Shown here: in pieces, positions 39,812 to 49,316 of the stretch
How positions within the stretch are numbered: the first letter of the stretch is position 1
How the letters are laid out: every line of letters starts with the position of its first letter
Assembly (NCBI RefSeq): GCF_000615975.1
Contig: NZ_BAMP01000004.1
Span: 1-64,000 of the forward strand
Length of the DNA: 64,000 nucleotides
Source of the DNA: Nitratireductor aquibiodomus NL21 = JCM 21793
GTDB lineage: Bacteria > Pseudomonadota > Alphaproteobacteria > Rhizobiales > Rhizobiaceae
Direction: 5' to 3'
Translations under genes and position numbers: made by a program
Notes under the pieces: model-generated
Seen by the model: the letters and a program-made list of their open reading frames with translations, nothing else
Databases searched by the model: none
What the model was told of the DNA's origin: nothing

Positions 39812-41683
39812 ATGAAGAACAGTAGCTACGATGTAATTGTTATCGGCGGTGGCCACGCCGGCGTTGAAGCCGCTTCCGCTTCCGCGCGATCCGGTGCCAG
39901 AACGGCGCTGGTCACGCTTCGTTTCGATACCGTTGGTGTGATGTCCTGCAATCCAGCAATCGGGGGCCTGGGCAAGGGACATCTGGTACGGGAGGTGGAT
40001 GCGCTGGATGGTGTTATGGGTCGTGCTGCGGATGCGGCGGGTATCCAGTTTCGGCTCCTCAATCGGCGCAAGGGTCCAGCAGTGCGGGGACCGCGCACGC
40101 AGGCCGACCGCAAGCTCTACCGGAATGCGGTGCAAAGTGCGATCAGGGCCGTGCCTAACCTCGAAGTGATTGAAGGGGAGGCGCTGGAGCTGCGCATCAG
40201 TGAGGGCCGCATCGCTGGAGTTGTGGTCTCCGGGGAGCGCCATCTGTCCTGCGGCTCCGTTGTGCTGACAACCGGGACCTTTTTGCGCGGCCTCATTCAT
40301 ATTGGGGAGAAGACGATCCCGGCGGGCCGTATGAACGAACAGGCGGCCGAGCGGCTTTCGATTTCAATGGAAGCGGCGGGCTTTCGCCTGGGGCGACTGA
40401 AGACGGGGACGCCGCCACGTCTCGACGGCCGTACGATTGACTGGGCTTCGCTGGACATGCAGCCAGCGGACGACGACCCGACACCCTTTTCCCTACTGAC
40501 GGATCAGATTACCAACCGCCAGATCGAATGCGGCATCACACGCACCACCAGCGAAACGCATGCTGTGATCCGCCAGCATCTGCATCGCTCCGCCATGTAT
40601 TCCGGCGCGATAGATGGAATCGGGCCACGCTATTGCCCTTCGATTGAAGACAAAATCGTCAAGTTCGGAGATCGCGAGGGCCATCAGATTTTTCTCGAGC
40701 CGGAAGGTCTCGACGATCATACGGTCTATCCGAACGGTATCTCCACTTCGCTTCCTGAAGATGCGCAACTCGGGCTTCTGAAGACCATCCCCGGGCTTGA
40801 GCGGGCAGTGATGCTGCAGCCAGGCTATGCGATCGAATATGACCATGTCGATCCGCGTGATCTTGAGCCGACGCTCGAGACGCGCAAGGTTCGCGGTCTT
40901 TTTCTCGCTGGGCAGATTAACGGAACGACTGGATATGAAGAAGCAGCGGCGCAGGGCATTCTGGCTGGAATCAACGCGGCTCGCGCGGCTTCGGGTAGCG
41001 AGATGGTGATACTGGGCCGTGCTGACGCCTATATCGGCGTTCTGATTGACGATCTGGTTACGCGGGGTGTGAGCGAGCCGTACCGCATGTTCACATCGCG
41101 GGCGGAATATCGGCTTTCGCTGCGTGCCGATAATGCCGATATGAGGCTGACACCGCTTGCCGTTCGGCTGGGCATCGCATCGGCGGAACGGGAGAAGCGG
41201 TTTAGCGCGATGGAGCGTTCGCTTGAGGCTGCGCGCTCGCTGCTCAAAGACAGGGCTCTGAGCCCGAATGAAGCGGCCCGGCATAATATCAATCTCAACA
41301 GGGATGGGGTTCGCCGTTCTGCTTATGAGCTCTTATCCTATCCTGATATGGACATAAGCCGGCTTATTAACATCTGGCCGGAGCTGTCCGAGATTCCGTC
41401 CGGTCTGGTTGAAAAGATTGAAACGGAAGCACGCTATGCCGTTTATCTGGAGCGTCAGGGCAATGACGCTGCCATGCTGCGGCGCGAGGAAGCGCGCCTT
41501 ATTCCTGCTGAGCTGGCGTTTGACGGGATTGCAGGACTCTCAAACGAATTGAAGCAGAAGCTGAAGGACCGGCGACCGCGAAGCATCGCCGATGCCCAAA
41601 GGATTGATGGAATGACGCCCGCCGCTTTGGCTTTGATTATCGCAAGTCTGCGCCAGTTCGAGACACAGAAGGGCGCTGCCTGA
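39812..41683 (+). CDS. mnmG: tRNA uridine-5-carboxymethylaminomethyl modification enzyme MnmG (GidA)
   Basis: A 623-residue FAD enzyme, partner of MnmE. The dinucleotide-binding motif is [17 protein letters not shown] near the start, followed by [22 protein letters not shown] (partly quoted) and [16 protein letters not shown] near residue 370. The C-terminal helical domain binds MnmE and tRNA. The ATG at 39812 lies after the parS sites. It overlaps rsmG by one base (TGATG). Confidence 0.97.
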   Translation: MKNSSYDVIVIGGGHAGVEAASASARSGARTALVTLRFDTVGVMSCNPAIGGLGKGHLVREVDALDGVMGRAADAAGIQFRLLNRRKGPAVRGPRTQADRKLYRNAVQSAIRAVPNLEVIEGEALELRISEGRIAGVVVSGERHLSCGSVVLTTGTFLRGLIHIGEKTIPAGRMNEQAAERLSISMEAAGFRLGRLKTGTPPRLDGRTIDWASLDMQPADDDPTPFSLLTDQITNRQIECGITRTTSETHAVIRQHLHRSAMYSGAIDGIGPRYCPSIEDKIVKFGDREGHQIFLEPEGLDDHTVYPNGISTSLPEDAQLGLLKTIPGLERAVMLQPGYAIEYDHVDPRDLEPTLETRKVRGLFLAGQINGTTGYEEAAAQGILAGINAARAASGSEMVILGRADAYIGVLIDDLVTRGVSEPYRMFTSRAEYRLSLRADNADMRLTPLAVRLGIASAEREKRFSAMERSLEAARSLLKDRALSPNEAARHNINLNRDGVRRSAYELLSYPDMDISRLINIWPELSEIPSGLVEKIETEARYAVYLERQGNDAAMLRREEARLIPAELAFDGIAGLSNELKQKLKDRRPRSIADAQRIDGMTPAALALIIASLRQFETQKGAA

Positions 41684-42315
41684 TGGATTCAGCGCGGTTT
41701 TCTCGGCTTTTGGAGATTTCAGGGCCGGTTTCACGTGAAACATTTGATCGTCTGGCTGCATTTGAGGGGATTTTTCGGCGCTGGTCACGACGAATCAATT
41801 TGGCCGCCCCATCGACGCTGAACGATCTCTGGGAGCGTCATATTCTTGACAGCGCCCAATTGCTGCGTCTCGCACCCGATGCGCTAAAGTGGCTCGACGT
41901 GGGATCTGGTGGGGGATTTCCCGGTGCCGTTATGGCCATTCTTCTGGCTGAGAAGTCGGGCGCCGAGGTGCATCTCGTTGAGAGCAATCGGAAAAAGGCG
42001 GCGTTTCTGGTGTCTGCTCTGAATGAAGTGGGTGTTGCGCCCCGGATCCATGCAAGGCGGATCGAAGACACATATGATGCGATTGGTACGCCAGACATCG
42101 TTACAGCGCGTGCGCTCGCGCCTTTGCCGCTTCTTATCGAACTTACGGAGCCCTGGCTGACGCAGGGCGCACGGGCGCTCTTTCACAAAGGACGGGATTA
42201 CCGCAGGGAAGTGGAAGAAAGCGGTAACACGTGGCGATTCGATCTGGTAGAACATGAAGATAAGGTTGATGCGGCAGCCATCATTCTTGAAGTGAGCAAT
42301 CCGCTCCGGCGATAG
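41683..42315 (+). CDS. rsmG: 16S rRNA (guanine-527-N7) methyltransferase RsmG (GidB)
   Basis: A 210-residue SAM-dependent methyltransferase of 16S rRNA G527. The SAM site is [17 protein letters not shown] near residue 70. Its N-terminal coding part carries a parS-like site whose reading (VSRETFD) is a conserved feature of alphaproteobacterial GidB proteins, so both the protein and the site may constrain the same bases. It lies between mnmG and parA in the classic gid-par order. Confidence 0.96.
   Translation: MDSARFSRLLEISGPVSRETFDRLAAFEGIFRRWSRRINLAAPSTLNDLWERHILDSAQLLRLAPDALKWLDVGSGGGFPGAVMAILLAEKSGAEVHLVESNRKKAAFLVSALNEVGVAPRIHARRIEDTYDAIGTPDIVTARALAPLPLLIELTEPWLTQGARALFHKGRDYRREVEESGNTWRFDLVEHEDKVDAAAIILEVSNPLRR
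41727..41742. other. parS site 4, inside rsmG
   Basis: GGTTTCACGTGAAACA matches 15 of 16 positions of the parS consensus. It lies 45 bases into rsmG and encodes part of VSRET. Confidence 0.85.
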
Positions 42316-42366
42316 CCGGCTTGCCGCAGAGCCTTCCAGTAGGGTCAGATCGGGGTAGCAGCAGCG

Positions 42367-43155
42367 ATGAACAGCGGCACGCGAATCATCACAGTCGCAA
42401 ACCAGAAGGGCGGGGTCGGCAAAACGACAACGGCCATCAATCTCGCTACGGCGCTCGCTGCCATTGGCGAGAATGTTCTCGTGGTCGATCTGGATCCGCA
42501 GGGTAATGCCAGTACCGGGCTTGGCATCGACCGTCAGCAACGACTTGTTTCGTCCTATGATGTTCTGACGGGCAATGCGGGTGTTCTGGAAGCGGCCATG
42601 GCAACGGCGGTTCCCGGGCTTTCCATCGTGGCATCTACGCTCGATCTTCTCGGCATCGAAATGGAAATTTCGAGTGCACCGGATCGCGTTCTAAAGTTGC
42701 GTAACGCCTTGAATGAAGACGGTATTCCGTATTCATACGTGCTGGTGGACTGCCCACCTTCACTGAACCTTCTGACCTTGAACGCAATGGCAGCGGCGGA
42801 TTCGATCCTTGTGCCGCTGCAATGCGAATTCTTCGCCCTTGAAGGTCTCAGCCAGCTTCTGGAAACGGTGGAGCAGGTGCGCGGCTCGATCAATCCGCAT
42901 CTGGGTATTCAGGGCATCGTGCTGACCATGTTCGACCGGCGCAACAATCTGGCCAATCAGGTGGTTGAGGATGTCCGCGCGCATATGGGCGACACGGTCT
43001 ATGAGACGATTATCCCGCGCAATGTGCGCGTTTCGGAAGCGCCATCCTACGGAAAGCCGGCGATTCTCTACGATCTGAAATGCTCCGGCAGCCAGGCCTA
43101 TTTGCAGCTTGCGTCGGAGGTGATTCGCCGCGAGCGCCGACTGCGGGCGGCATGA
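42367..43155 (+). CDS. parA: ParA chromosome partitioning ATPase
   Basis: A 262-residue Walker-type ATPase that drives origin segregation with ParB. The deviant Walker A is VANQKGGVGKTTTAINLA near the N-terminus, followed by VVDLDPQGNASTGLGI, and the DNA-binding part ends at RERRLRAA. It lacks the long N-terminal extension of plasmid ParA/RepA proteins, which fits the chromosomal type. It lies 58 bases before parB. Confidence 0.97.
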   Translation: MNSGTRIITVANQKGGVGKTTTAINLATALAAIGENVLVVDLDPQGNASTGLGIDRQQRLVSSYDVLTGNAGVLEAAMATAVPGLSIVASTLDLLGIEMEISSAPDRVLKLRNALNEDGIPYSYVLVDCPPSLNLLTLNAMAAADSILVPLQCEFFALEGLSQLLETVEQVRGSINPHLGIQGIVLTMFDRRNNLANQVVEDVRAHMGDTVYETIIPRNVRVSEAPSYGKPAILYDLKCSGSQAYLQLASEVIRRERRLRAA

Positions 43156-43212
43156 GATGGATGCGAAGATGTTCGCAGGAAGACTGAGTTTTGTGGTTGA
43201 TGGTGTTGTGAC

Positions 43213-44082
43213 ATGAACGAAGATCCCTCACGCAAGCGCCTGGGGCGCGGTCTCGCCGCGTTGATCGGTGAGATGGACAAGCCGGAAACCGAGCAGAAAG
43301 AGGCGGTGCGTGCCGATCGTTCTGTTCCAATCGAGTTTATTTCTCCCAATCCGCGCAATCCGCGTCGGCAGTTCGTCGAGAGCGATCTGAGCGATCTGGC
43401 GCAGTCCATTCGCGAGCATGGAATCGTGCAGCCCGTGGTCGTGCGCTCGGGCGACGCGCCGGGCCGCTTTGAAATCATCGCCGGTGAACGGCGGTGGCGT
43501 GCGGCACAGCGGGCCGGTTTGACGGAAGTGCCGGTGATCCTGCGGGAAGTGGATGACAAGGCCGCGCTGGAACTCGCCATCATCGAGAACGTCCAGCGTG
43601 CCGATCTCAACCCGCTTGAAGAAGCGCGGGGCTATCAGCAGCTTATCGATGAGCACAATTACACGCAGGCCGATCTGGGGCAGGTCATCGGCAAGAGCCG
43701 AAGCCATGTAGCCAATACATTGCGGCTTCTGAAGCTGCCGGACGCGATTGGCGATCTGATCATTGACGGTTCCCTGTCGGCGGGTCATGCGCGCACACTG
43801 GTTACGGCGGAAGATCCCGTTGGTCTCGCGCAGCGTATCGTCGAGGATGGTCTTTCGGTGCGCCAGGCAGAAGCTCTGGCCGCTGCGCCACGCGGTGAGG
43901 AAAAAGCGCCGCGGCCGCCCAAGAAGGAAAAAGACGCCGATACGCTGGCGCTGCAGAAGCTTCTCAGCGATCGCACTGGCCTCAACGTCGTGATCAATCA
44001 CAAGGAGCGTGGCGGCGAATTGAAGATCGCCTATCGCTCTCTTGAGCAGCTCGACGAACTGTGCCGGCTTTTGCAGCAGTAG
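43213..44082 (+). CDS. parB: ParB chromosome partitioning CTPase
   Basis: A 289-residue ParB that binds parS and spreads as a CTP-dependent clamp. The N-terminus RKRLGRGLAALIGEMD binds ParA, the CTP motif is GERRWRAAQRAGL near residue 92, then ENVQRADLNPLEEARGYQQL, and the HTH region is TQADLGQVIGKSRSHVANTLRLL (quoted in part). The C-terminal end ELCRLLQQ is the dimerisation part. The parS sites in mnmE-mnmG and rsmG are its likely targets. Confidence 0.97.
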   Translation: MNEDPSRKRLGRGLAALIGEMDKPETEQKEAVRADRSVPIEFISPNPRNPRRQFVESDLSDLAQSIREHGIVQPVVVRSGDAPGRFEIIAGERRWRAAQRAGLTEVPVILREVDDKAALELAIIENVQRADLNPLEEARGYQQLIDEHNYTQADLGQVIGKSRSHVANTLRLLKLPDAIGDLIIDGSLSAGHARTLVTAEDPVGLAQRIVEDGLSVRQAEALAAAPRGEEKAPRPPKKEKDADTLALQKLLSDRTGLNVVINHKERGGELKIAYRSLEQLDELCRLLQQ

Positions 44083-44089
44083 TTCCCGG

Positions 44090-44120
44090 GATCGGCCTGG
44101 CTGCTTTTGCCTGGCCGATC
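44090..44120. terminator. Hairpin between convergent parB and holA
   Basis: GATCGGCC and GGCCGATC pair around a 15-base loop that includes a TTTT run, eight bases after the parB stop. It may serve parB; holA ends about 95 bases further on. Confidence 0.45.
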
Positions 44121-44215
44121 ATCCTCGACCCTGTTCCCGGCATTCTTTGAATGGCAGGTATGCCTCGCAGGCCTGATGCGTAGGCAATTCAACATCTTAC
44201 GTGATTTCCGACAGC

Positions 44216-45256
44216 TTAGCGGCGTCCGCGCGCACCCTCGACCGTCAGGGCGAGCAATGCCTGGCGGGCGATCGAGCCGGCCAGTGCCGGCTTCTGGCGG
44301 GTGCGCAGGATCGTCGCCTGCAGGCGCTCTGCGGCATTCTGCAGTGCCGTGCTGCTCCAGCGGCCCAGTGCGTTTTCAACGGTTTTGCGGCGCGAGAAGA
44401 AGACCGGCGGCCTGGCGCCGGCAACGGCTGCGCTGGCTGACACGCCCTTGTTGTCCATCGCAGTGCGCATGACCTGCAGCGCATGGATCTGACGGAGCGT
44501 TGCGGAGAGCACGAGAAAAGGCGGGTTTCCAGCGGCAAGAAAGCGCTGAAATGCGCTGTCGAATGCCTGAAAACGGCCGGAAATAATCGCGTCCACCGCC
44601 TCGTCGCTGCTCAGGCCCGCGACGTCTCCAATGAGCAGGCGGATGTCCTCCGGTGTTACCTCGCTGGCACCGGCGCAGTAGAGGGCCAGTTTCTCCAGCT
44701 CGCCGCGTGTCGCCAGCCGGTCGCCGCCAAGGTTGGCTTTGAGAAGCTGGCGTGCCTCCAGTGAGATTTTCAGGCCTGCGCCGCCGAGCGTTTCGTCGAT
44801 AACCGCATCAATGCCGCGCCCGTCATCCGCGTAGCAGGGCAGGGCCATGGCGCCTGCGCCACGCTCGACCGCCGAACGCAGGGAGGAGCCTTTGCGAAGG
44901 TCGCCGCCTTCGATGAGAATTGCGCAGTCCGCAGGGGGCGCTGCGATGAGCGCGGTGACGTCGCTGACCAGCGCCTTCTGGTTGCCTGCGCCCTTCACCC
45001 AGATGAGGCGCTGATCGGAAAACATCGGCACGGTTTGCGCCTCGTCGGCAAGACGCCCCGGCTGCTGCTCCACTTCATTGGCCTCAATGCGCACAACGGT
45101 GAAGGGGTCGTCCAGCGGCAGGCCTGTGCCGGCAGCAAAGCGCCTGGCGCGCTCGCTGACAAGTCCGCGATCAGGCCCGTATATCAGAATGATCCGATAG
45201 GCCTGCTCCGGCTTTGCAAGCCAACGGTCGACTTCGTGCGCTTTCTTCTGTGCCAT
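44216..45256 (-). CDS. holA: DNA polymerase III delta subunit
   Basis: A 346-residue clamp-loader subunit. It starts MAQKKAHEVDRWLAKPEQAY, has LIYGPDRGLVSERARRFA, VPMFSDQRLIWVKG, and ends in the C-terminal helical collar. I use the ATG at 45256; the frame extends upstream without family similarity. In related genomes holA follows leuS and lptE, but here the upstream region leads to an unrelated divergent cluster. Confidence 0.93.
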   Translation of the reverse strand: MAQKKAHEVDRWLAKPEQAYRIILIYGPDRGLVSERARRFAAGTGLPLDDPFTVVRIEANEVEQQPGRLADEAQTVPMFSDQRLIWVKGAGNQKALVSDVTALIAAPPADCAILIEGGDLRKGSSLRSAVERGAGAMALPCYADDGRGIDAVIDETLGGAGLKISLEARQLLKANLGGDRLATRGELEKLALYCAGASEVTPEDIRLLIGDVAGLSSDEAVDAIISGRFQAFDSAFQRFLAAGNPPFLVLSATLRQIHALQVMRTAMDNKGVSASAAVAGARPPVFFSRRKTVENALGRWSSTALQNAAERLQATILRTRQKPALAGSIARQALLALTVEGARGRR

Positions 45257-45433
45257 GTCGGCTGGATACCACAGCGAACGGCCAAGGGCACGCGTGAAAA
45301 AGGGCGGGTGATGATCAGATAGTCGGTCGCGCGCTGCACTATTTGCCGGGGTTCTTTCATGCAAGGGTGCAGCGGCGTTGCGCGGGGCCGCTGGCTGAAG
45401 AAGAGCAGCGTCGATATAACCGGCCGTGTTCAA

Positions 45434-45449
45434 TTCATATGCATATGAA
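45434..45449. promoter_or_regulatory. Perfect 16-bp palindrome upstream of the cyclase gene
   Basis: TTCATATGCATATGAA is fully self-complementary and lies about 220 bases before the cyclase start. It is a plausible operator for the MarR regulator encoded downstream, but the link is inferred from position. Confidence 0.45.
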
Positions 45450-45584
45450 ACTGTTTACATGTGATGTGATCGTAGGGTTCCAGATGTGCTGTGGGCGCGG
45501 CTTAGCCGGGCAATCAAGACAGGAATGCGAAACGGGAGCGTTATCCAAGATCGCGTGGCCGCGCTACTCATGTGCGATGATATT

Positions 45585-45594
45585 TGCATATGCA
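45585..45594. promoter_or_regulatory. TGCATATGCA palindrome, possible second operator
   Basis: A 10-bp palindrome sharing the GCATATG core with the 16-bp palindrome 140 bases upstream, and 75 bases before the cyclase start. Confidence 0.35.
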
Positions 45595-45669
45595 TCCTTT
45601 TTCCGTTAGACCGTTTCAAGCTGCCTGTGGTGTTTCACCACGGCCTCAAATGTTTCTGGGAGGAGACTT

Positions 45670-46458
45670 ATGAGCCAGTCCATTATCGGTGAATTTGCCA
45701 ACCAGTTGCTGTCAGGCAGGGTCGAGGTCGTCGATCTGTCTGCGGTGCTGGGTCCCGACACCCCGCTTCTCAAGCTGCCGCCTGAGCTTGCCGTGGATAC
45801 CCCGAAAATCGAGATTCACAAGATCTCCGCTTATGATGACAACGGGCCCTGGTGGGCCTGGAACTGGCTCAAGCTTGGCGAACATTCCGGCACCCATTTC
45901 GATGCGCCGATCCACTGGATCACCGGACGCGACCATCCCGATGGTTCTACCGACACAATCGACCCTGCGAATTTTGTTGCTCCAGTCAATGTGATCGACT
46001 GTTCCAGGGAAACGGCAGAGAATCCCGATTTTCTGCTGACGGTCGACCATATCAAGGCCTGGGAGGCCGAGCATGGCGAGATACAAACAGGCGAATGGGT
46101 CGTTCTGCGCAGCGACTGGTACAAGCGAAACGGTTCTGAAGAGAGCTTTCTGAACGCCGACGAAACCGGCCCGCATTCGCCGGGGCCAACGCCTGAAGCG
46201 ATCACCTATCTGCTGGACAAGGGGATCATCGGCTGGGGCAGCGAGACGATCGGCACCGATGCCGGCCAGGCCGGTGGAATGGAGCCGCCATTCCCTGCGC
46301 ACAACCTTCTGCACAAGGCCAATCGTTACGGTCTCGCCAGTCTCGCCAATCTCGACAAATTGCCGCCGAAGGGAGCAATCCTGATCGCGGCACCGCTGAA
46401 AATCGAGCATGGCACGGGCAGCCCCTGCCGCGTTCTGGCGCTTGTGGCCCGGGATTAA
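45670..46458 (+). CDS. Cyclase family metal-dependent hydrolase (kynurenine formamidase-like)
   Basis: A 262-residue protein of the PF04199 cyclase/KynB family. The metal-binding signature is GEHSGTHFDAPIHW near residue 75, and EVVDLSAVLGPDTPL at the start matches the family entry strand. Members hydrolyse formylkynurenine, isatin or other cyclic amides; the substrate here is not known. AGGAGA lies five bases before the ATG. It is followed by a MarR regulator and the iorAB genes in the same direction, suggesting degradation of an aromatic or indolic compound (inference). Confidence 0.85.
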   Translation: MSQSIIGEFANQLLSGRVEVVDLSAVLGPDTPLLKLPPELAVDTPKIEIHKISAYDDNGPWWAWNWLKLGEHSGTHFDAPIHWITGRDHPDGSTDTIDPANFVAPVNVIDCSRETAENPDFLLTVDHIKAWEAEHGEIQTGEWVVLRSDWYKRNGSEESFLNADETGPHSPGPTPEAITYLLDKGIIGWGSETIGTDAGQAGGMEPPFPAHNLLHKANRYGLASLANLDKLPPKGAILIAAPLKIEHGTGSPCRVLALVARD

Positions 46459-46619
46459 GCCGCCAGCACAATGGCGAACCCTCACAGAAGAATCACGGGC
46501 AGCGGCTTAAACGCGCTGCCCGCCGCTGAGAAGAGGGTTTTCATCCGCAATTGCCTGACATTTCGTGTGTCATGGAAGGTAGGGTAGCGGTTCAGACAGT
46601 CTGCTGGTGAGAGGCTTTG

Positions 46620-47102
46620 ATGGACGAACGCTTGGATAGCAGGAACTCGAGAATTGAGACGCTGGGCCAGATGGGGCTTCAGCAATTCGCGCCTTATCTG
46701 ATGAACCGCATCATGGGGCGTTACAATGCGACCCTGCGGCAGGATCTGCGCCGGCAGGGGCTGACGGTGCCGCAGGTGCGTGCGCTTGCCGTCCTGGCGG
46801 TCGGGGATGGCATGTCGATCAATGAGTTATCCGTCTACACGGTGATTGAGCAGTCGACCATGAGCCGCACGCTTGATGCACTGGAAGCTCAAGGCCTTGT
46901 TCGGCGCGAAGCCTGCCAGGACGACAGCCGCACCCGAAACATCTTCCTGACCGACAAGGGACGGGAAGAGTTCAACCGTGCATGGCCAGCCATGCACGAA
47001 GCCTTTGCCGAAATGTTCAGGGATATTGACGAAGCGGAATACTCGGCCTTCGTCGCCACGCTTCAGAAGATTCTCGGCAACATCAGAAAGCACGATTTTT
47101 AG
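46620..47102 (+). CDS. MarR-family transcriptional regulator
   Basis: A 160-residue MarR protein. The winged helix covers about residues 50-110 (LTVPQVRALAVLAVGDGMSI, VIEQSTMSRTLDALEAQGLV, DDSRTRNIFLTDKGRE). The flanking helices form the dimer interface. I chose the ATG at 46620 over a TTG one codon upstream. TGACA-N7-TGTCA at 46556 may be an autoregulatory site. It lies directly before iorA, which such regulators often control. Confidence 0.88.
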   Translation: MDERLDSRNSRIETLGQMGLQQFAPYLMNRIMGRYNATLRQDLRRQGLTVPQVRALAVLAVGDGMSINELSVYTVIEQSTMSRTLDALEAQGLVRREACQDDSRTRNIFLTDKGREEFNRAWPAMHEAFAEMFRDIDEAEYSAFVATLQKILGNIRKHDF

Positions 47103-47153
47103 CGAGCCCGCCCGCAGTGTGGAACTGCGGTGCCAGCGACGGGAGACTGCATC

Positions 47154-49306
47154 ATGGCTGAACGTTCGTTTGTGAAGGAGGTCCAGAAGCTTCGGCTCGG
47201 GACCGGCGAGACCTTCCACGGCGAAGGGATTCTCGCCATCACCAAGGCGCTTCTGCAATGCGGCGTGGGGTATGTGGGCGGCTATCAGGGCGCCCCTATC
47301 AGCCATCTTATGGACGTTCTGGCTGACGCACAGGACATTCTGGGCGAGCTCGGCGTGCATTTTGAAGCCAGCGCTTCCGAAGCGACGGCGACGGCCATGC
47401 TCGCGGCCTCCGTGCACTATCCCATTCGTGGCGCCTGCACGTTCAAATCGGCTGTTGGTCTCAACGTAGCATCCGACGCCCTTGCCAATCTCGCCTCTGG
47501 CGGTGTGACCGGGGGTGCGCTCATCATCGTTGGCGAGGATTATGGCGAAGGCTCTTCCATCATGCAGGAGCGCAGCCACCCCTTTGCCATGAAGAGCCAG
47601 GTCTGGCTGCTCGATCCGCGTCCCAATCTGCCCTCCATCGTCAAGGCCGTGGAAGATGGGTTCGAGCTTTCGGAAGTTTCCAACACCCCGGTCATGCTGA
47701 TGGTGCGCATTCGCAGCTGCCATGTGACCGGCAGTTTCGAGACAAAGGACAACAAGCGCCCGGAAATGACCGTTGCGGACGCGCTGGAAAATCCGCGGCG
47801 CGACACCAACCGCATCGTTCTGCCGCCCGCCTCCTTCCTGCATGAGAAGGAGAAGGTGGAGAAGCGCATGCCGGCCGCGGTGGATTTTATCCGCTCGCGC
47901 AGGATCAACGAGTTCTTCGGGCCCGAGCGGGGCAAGGCCGGCATCATTCTGCAGGGTGGCATGTACAACAGTGTCATCCGGGCGCTGCAGCGCATCGGCC
48001 TTGCCGATGTCTATGGCGAGACGGACGTGCCGCTCTATGTGCTCAACGCCGTCTATCCGCTCATCGATGACGAGGTGATCGACTTCTGCGCGGACAAGGA
48101 TTCCGTTCTGATCGTGGAGGAGGGGCAGCCCAACTATCTTGAGCAGGCCATCGCTCGATGATGCACAAGAAGGGCATCGACACACGCATTCTTGGCAAGG
48201 ATGTCCTACCCATGGCGGGTGAATATACCGGCCAGGTCATGCTCGATGGCATCAGCGCCTATCTGCGTGCCAATGCGCCGGAGCTTCTGGCGGCGCAGGT
48301 GCTGGCCCCCAATGCGCCGGGCGAAAACACGCTGGCAGCGGATCTCGCCAAGGTGGTTCCGGGCCGGCCGCCGGGGTTTTGCACGGGCTGTCCCGAGCGG
48401 CCGATCTTCGCTGCCACCAAGCTGATCGAACAGGAAATGGGACCGCACCACATCTCGTCGGATATCGGCTGTCATCTGTTCTCGATCATGCCGCCCTTCG
48501 AGCTTGGGGCGACAACGATGGGCTATGGGCTTGGGCCGGCATCTGCATCTGCATTCAATTCACCGGATGCGAAGCGGCGCTCGATCTCCTTCGTCGGCGA
48601 TGGCGGCTTCTGGCACAACGGCCTGACCTCCTCGATCGGCAATGCGGTGTTCAACGAGAATGACGGCGTCATTGTCGTGGTCGACAACTTCTATTCGGCG
48701 GCGACCGGCGGGCAGGACATTCTTTCTTCCCGTGCCGACAATCCCACAAAGTCGACGAAACATCCGATCACCGATGCGGTGAAGGGGATGGGCGTGAAAT
48801 GGGTTCGGCATATCGACCGCACCTATGACGTGACCAAGGTACGCGCCGCACTGCGCGAGGCGCTGACGACAAAGGAGAAAGGGCCGAAGGTGATCGTGGC
48901 CTCCTCCGAATGCATGCTCAACCGCCAGCGCCGGGAAAAGCCCCTTATGGCAAAAGCGATCTCGGGTGGCGAGCGGGTGGTGAAGCCGCGTTTCGGCGTA
49001 GACGAGGATGTCTGCACCGGTGATCACGCCTGTATGCGGCTTTCAGGCTGTCCGTCGCTTTCGGTCAAGAAACTGGATGATCCGTTGCGGGACGACCCGG
49101 TGGCCTCGATCGACCACACCTGCGTGGGCTGTGGGAATTGCGGCGAGGTGGCCGATGCGGCGGTTCTGTGCCCGTCCTTCTACCGCGCGGATGTGGTGCA
49201 CAATCCTGGCCGGTGGGACCGTTTCGCAAACAGGGTGCGCAACACGGTGACCGGCTTTCTGCAGACACGTCGTGAAAAACGGCGCCTGACATTCGCAGAC
49301 GCTTGA
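47154..49306 (+). CDS. iorA: Indolepyruvate ferredoxin oxidoreductase alpha subunit, split by a probable frameshift
   Basis: IorA oxidises aryl-pyruvates to aryl-acetyl-CoA with thiamine pyrophosphate and passes electrons to ferredoxin. The first frame (GGYQGAPISHLMDVL, ASASEATATAMLAASVHYP) ends at LEQAIAR. The second begins MMHKKGIDTRILGKDVLPMAGEY and holds GFCTGCPERP, the TPP loop FVGDGGFWHNGLTSSIGNA and a C-terminal iron-sulfur region (CTGDHAC, CVGCGNCGEV). The split lies within a domain. Adding one base near 48155 gives 717 residues, the usual size; a coupled pair (ATGA overlap) is the alternative. GGGAGA precedes the ATG. Confidence 0.85.
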
Positions 49307-49316
49307 GGGAACGACC

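Larger units (their letters stand above)
45257..45669. other. 413-base intergenic region between holA and the cyclase gene
   Basis: No gene is seen here. It must hold the divergent promoters of holA and of the cyclase cluster. It contains two palindromes built on CATATG, listed separately, and AGGAGA just before the cyclase start. leuS-lptE sequence, expected next to holA, is absent. Confidence 0.6.

Noticed and set aside
46827-48185. 452-residue minus-strand open frame
   Set aside because: Antisense to the MarR gene and iorA, both with clear motifs.
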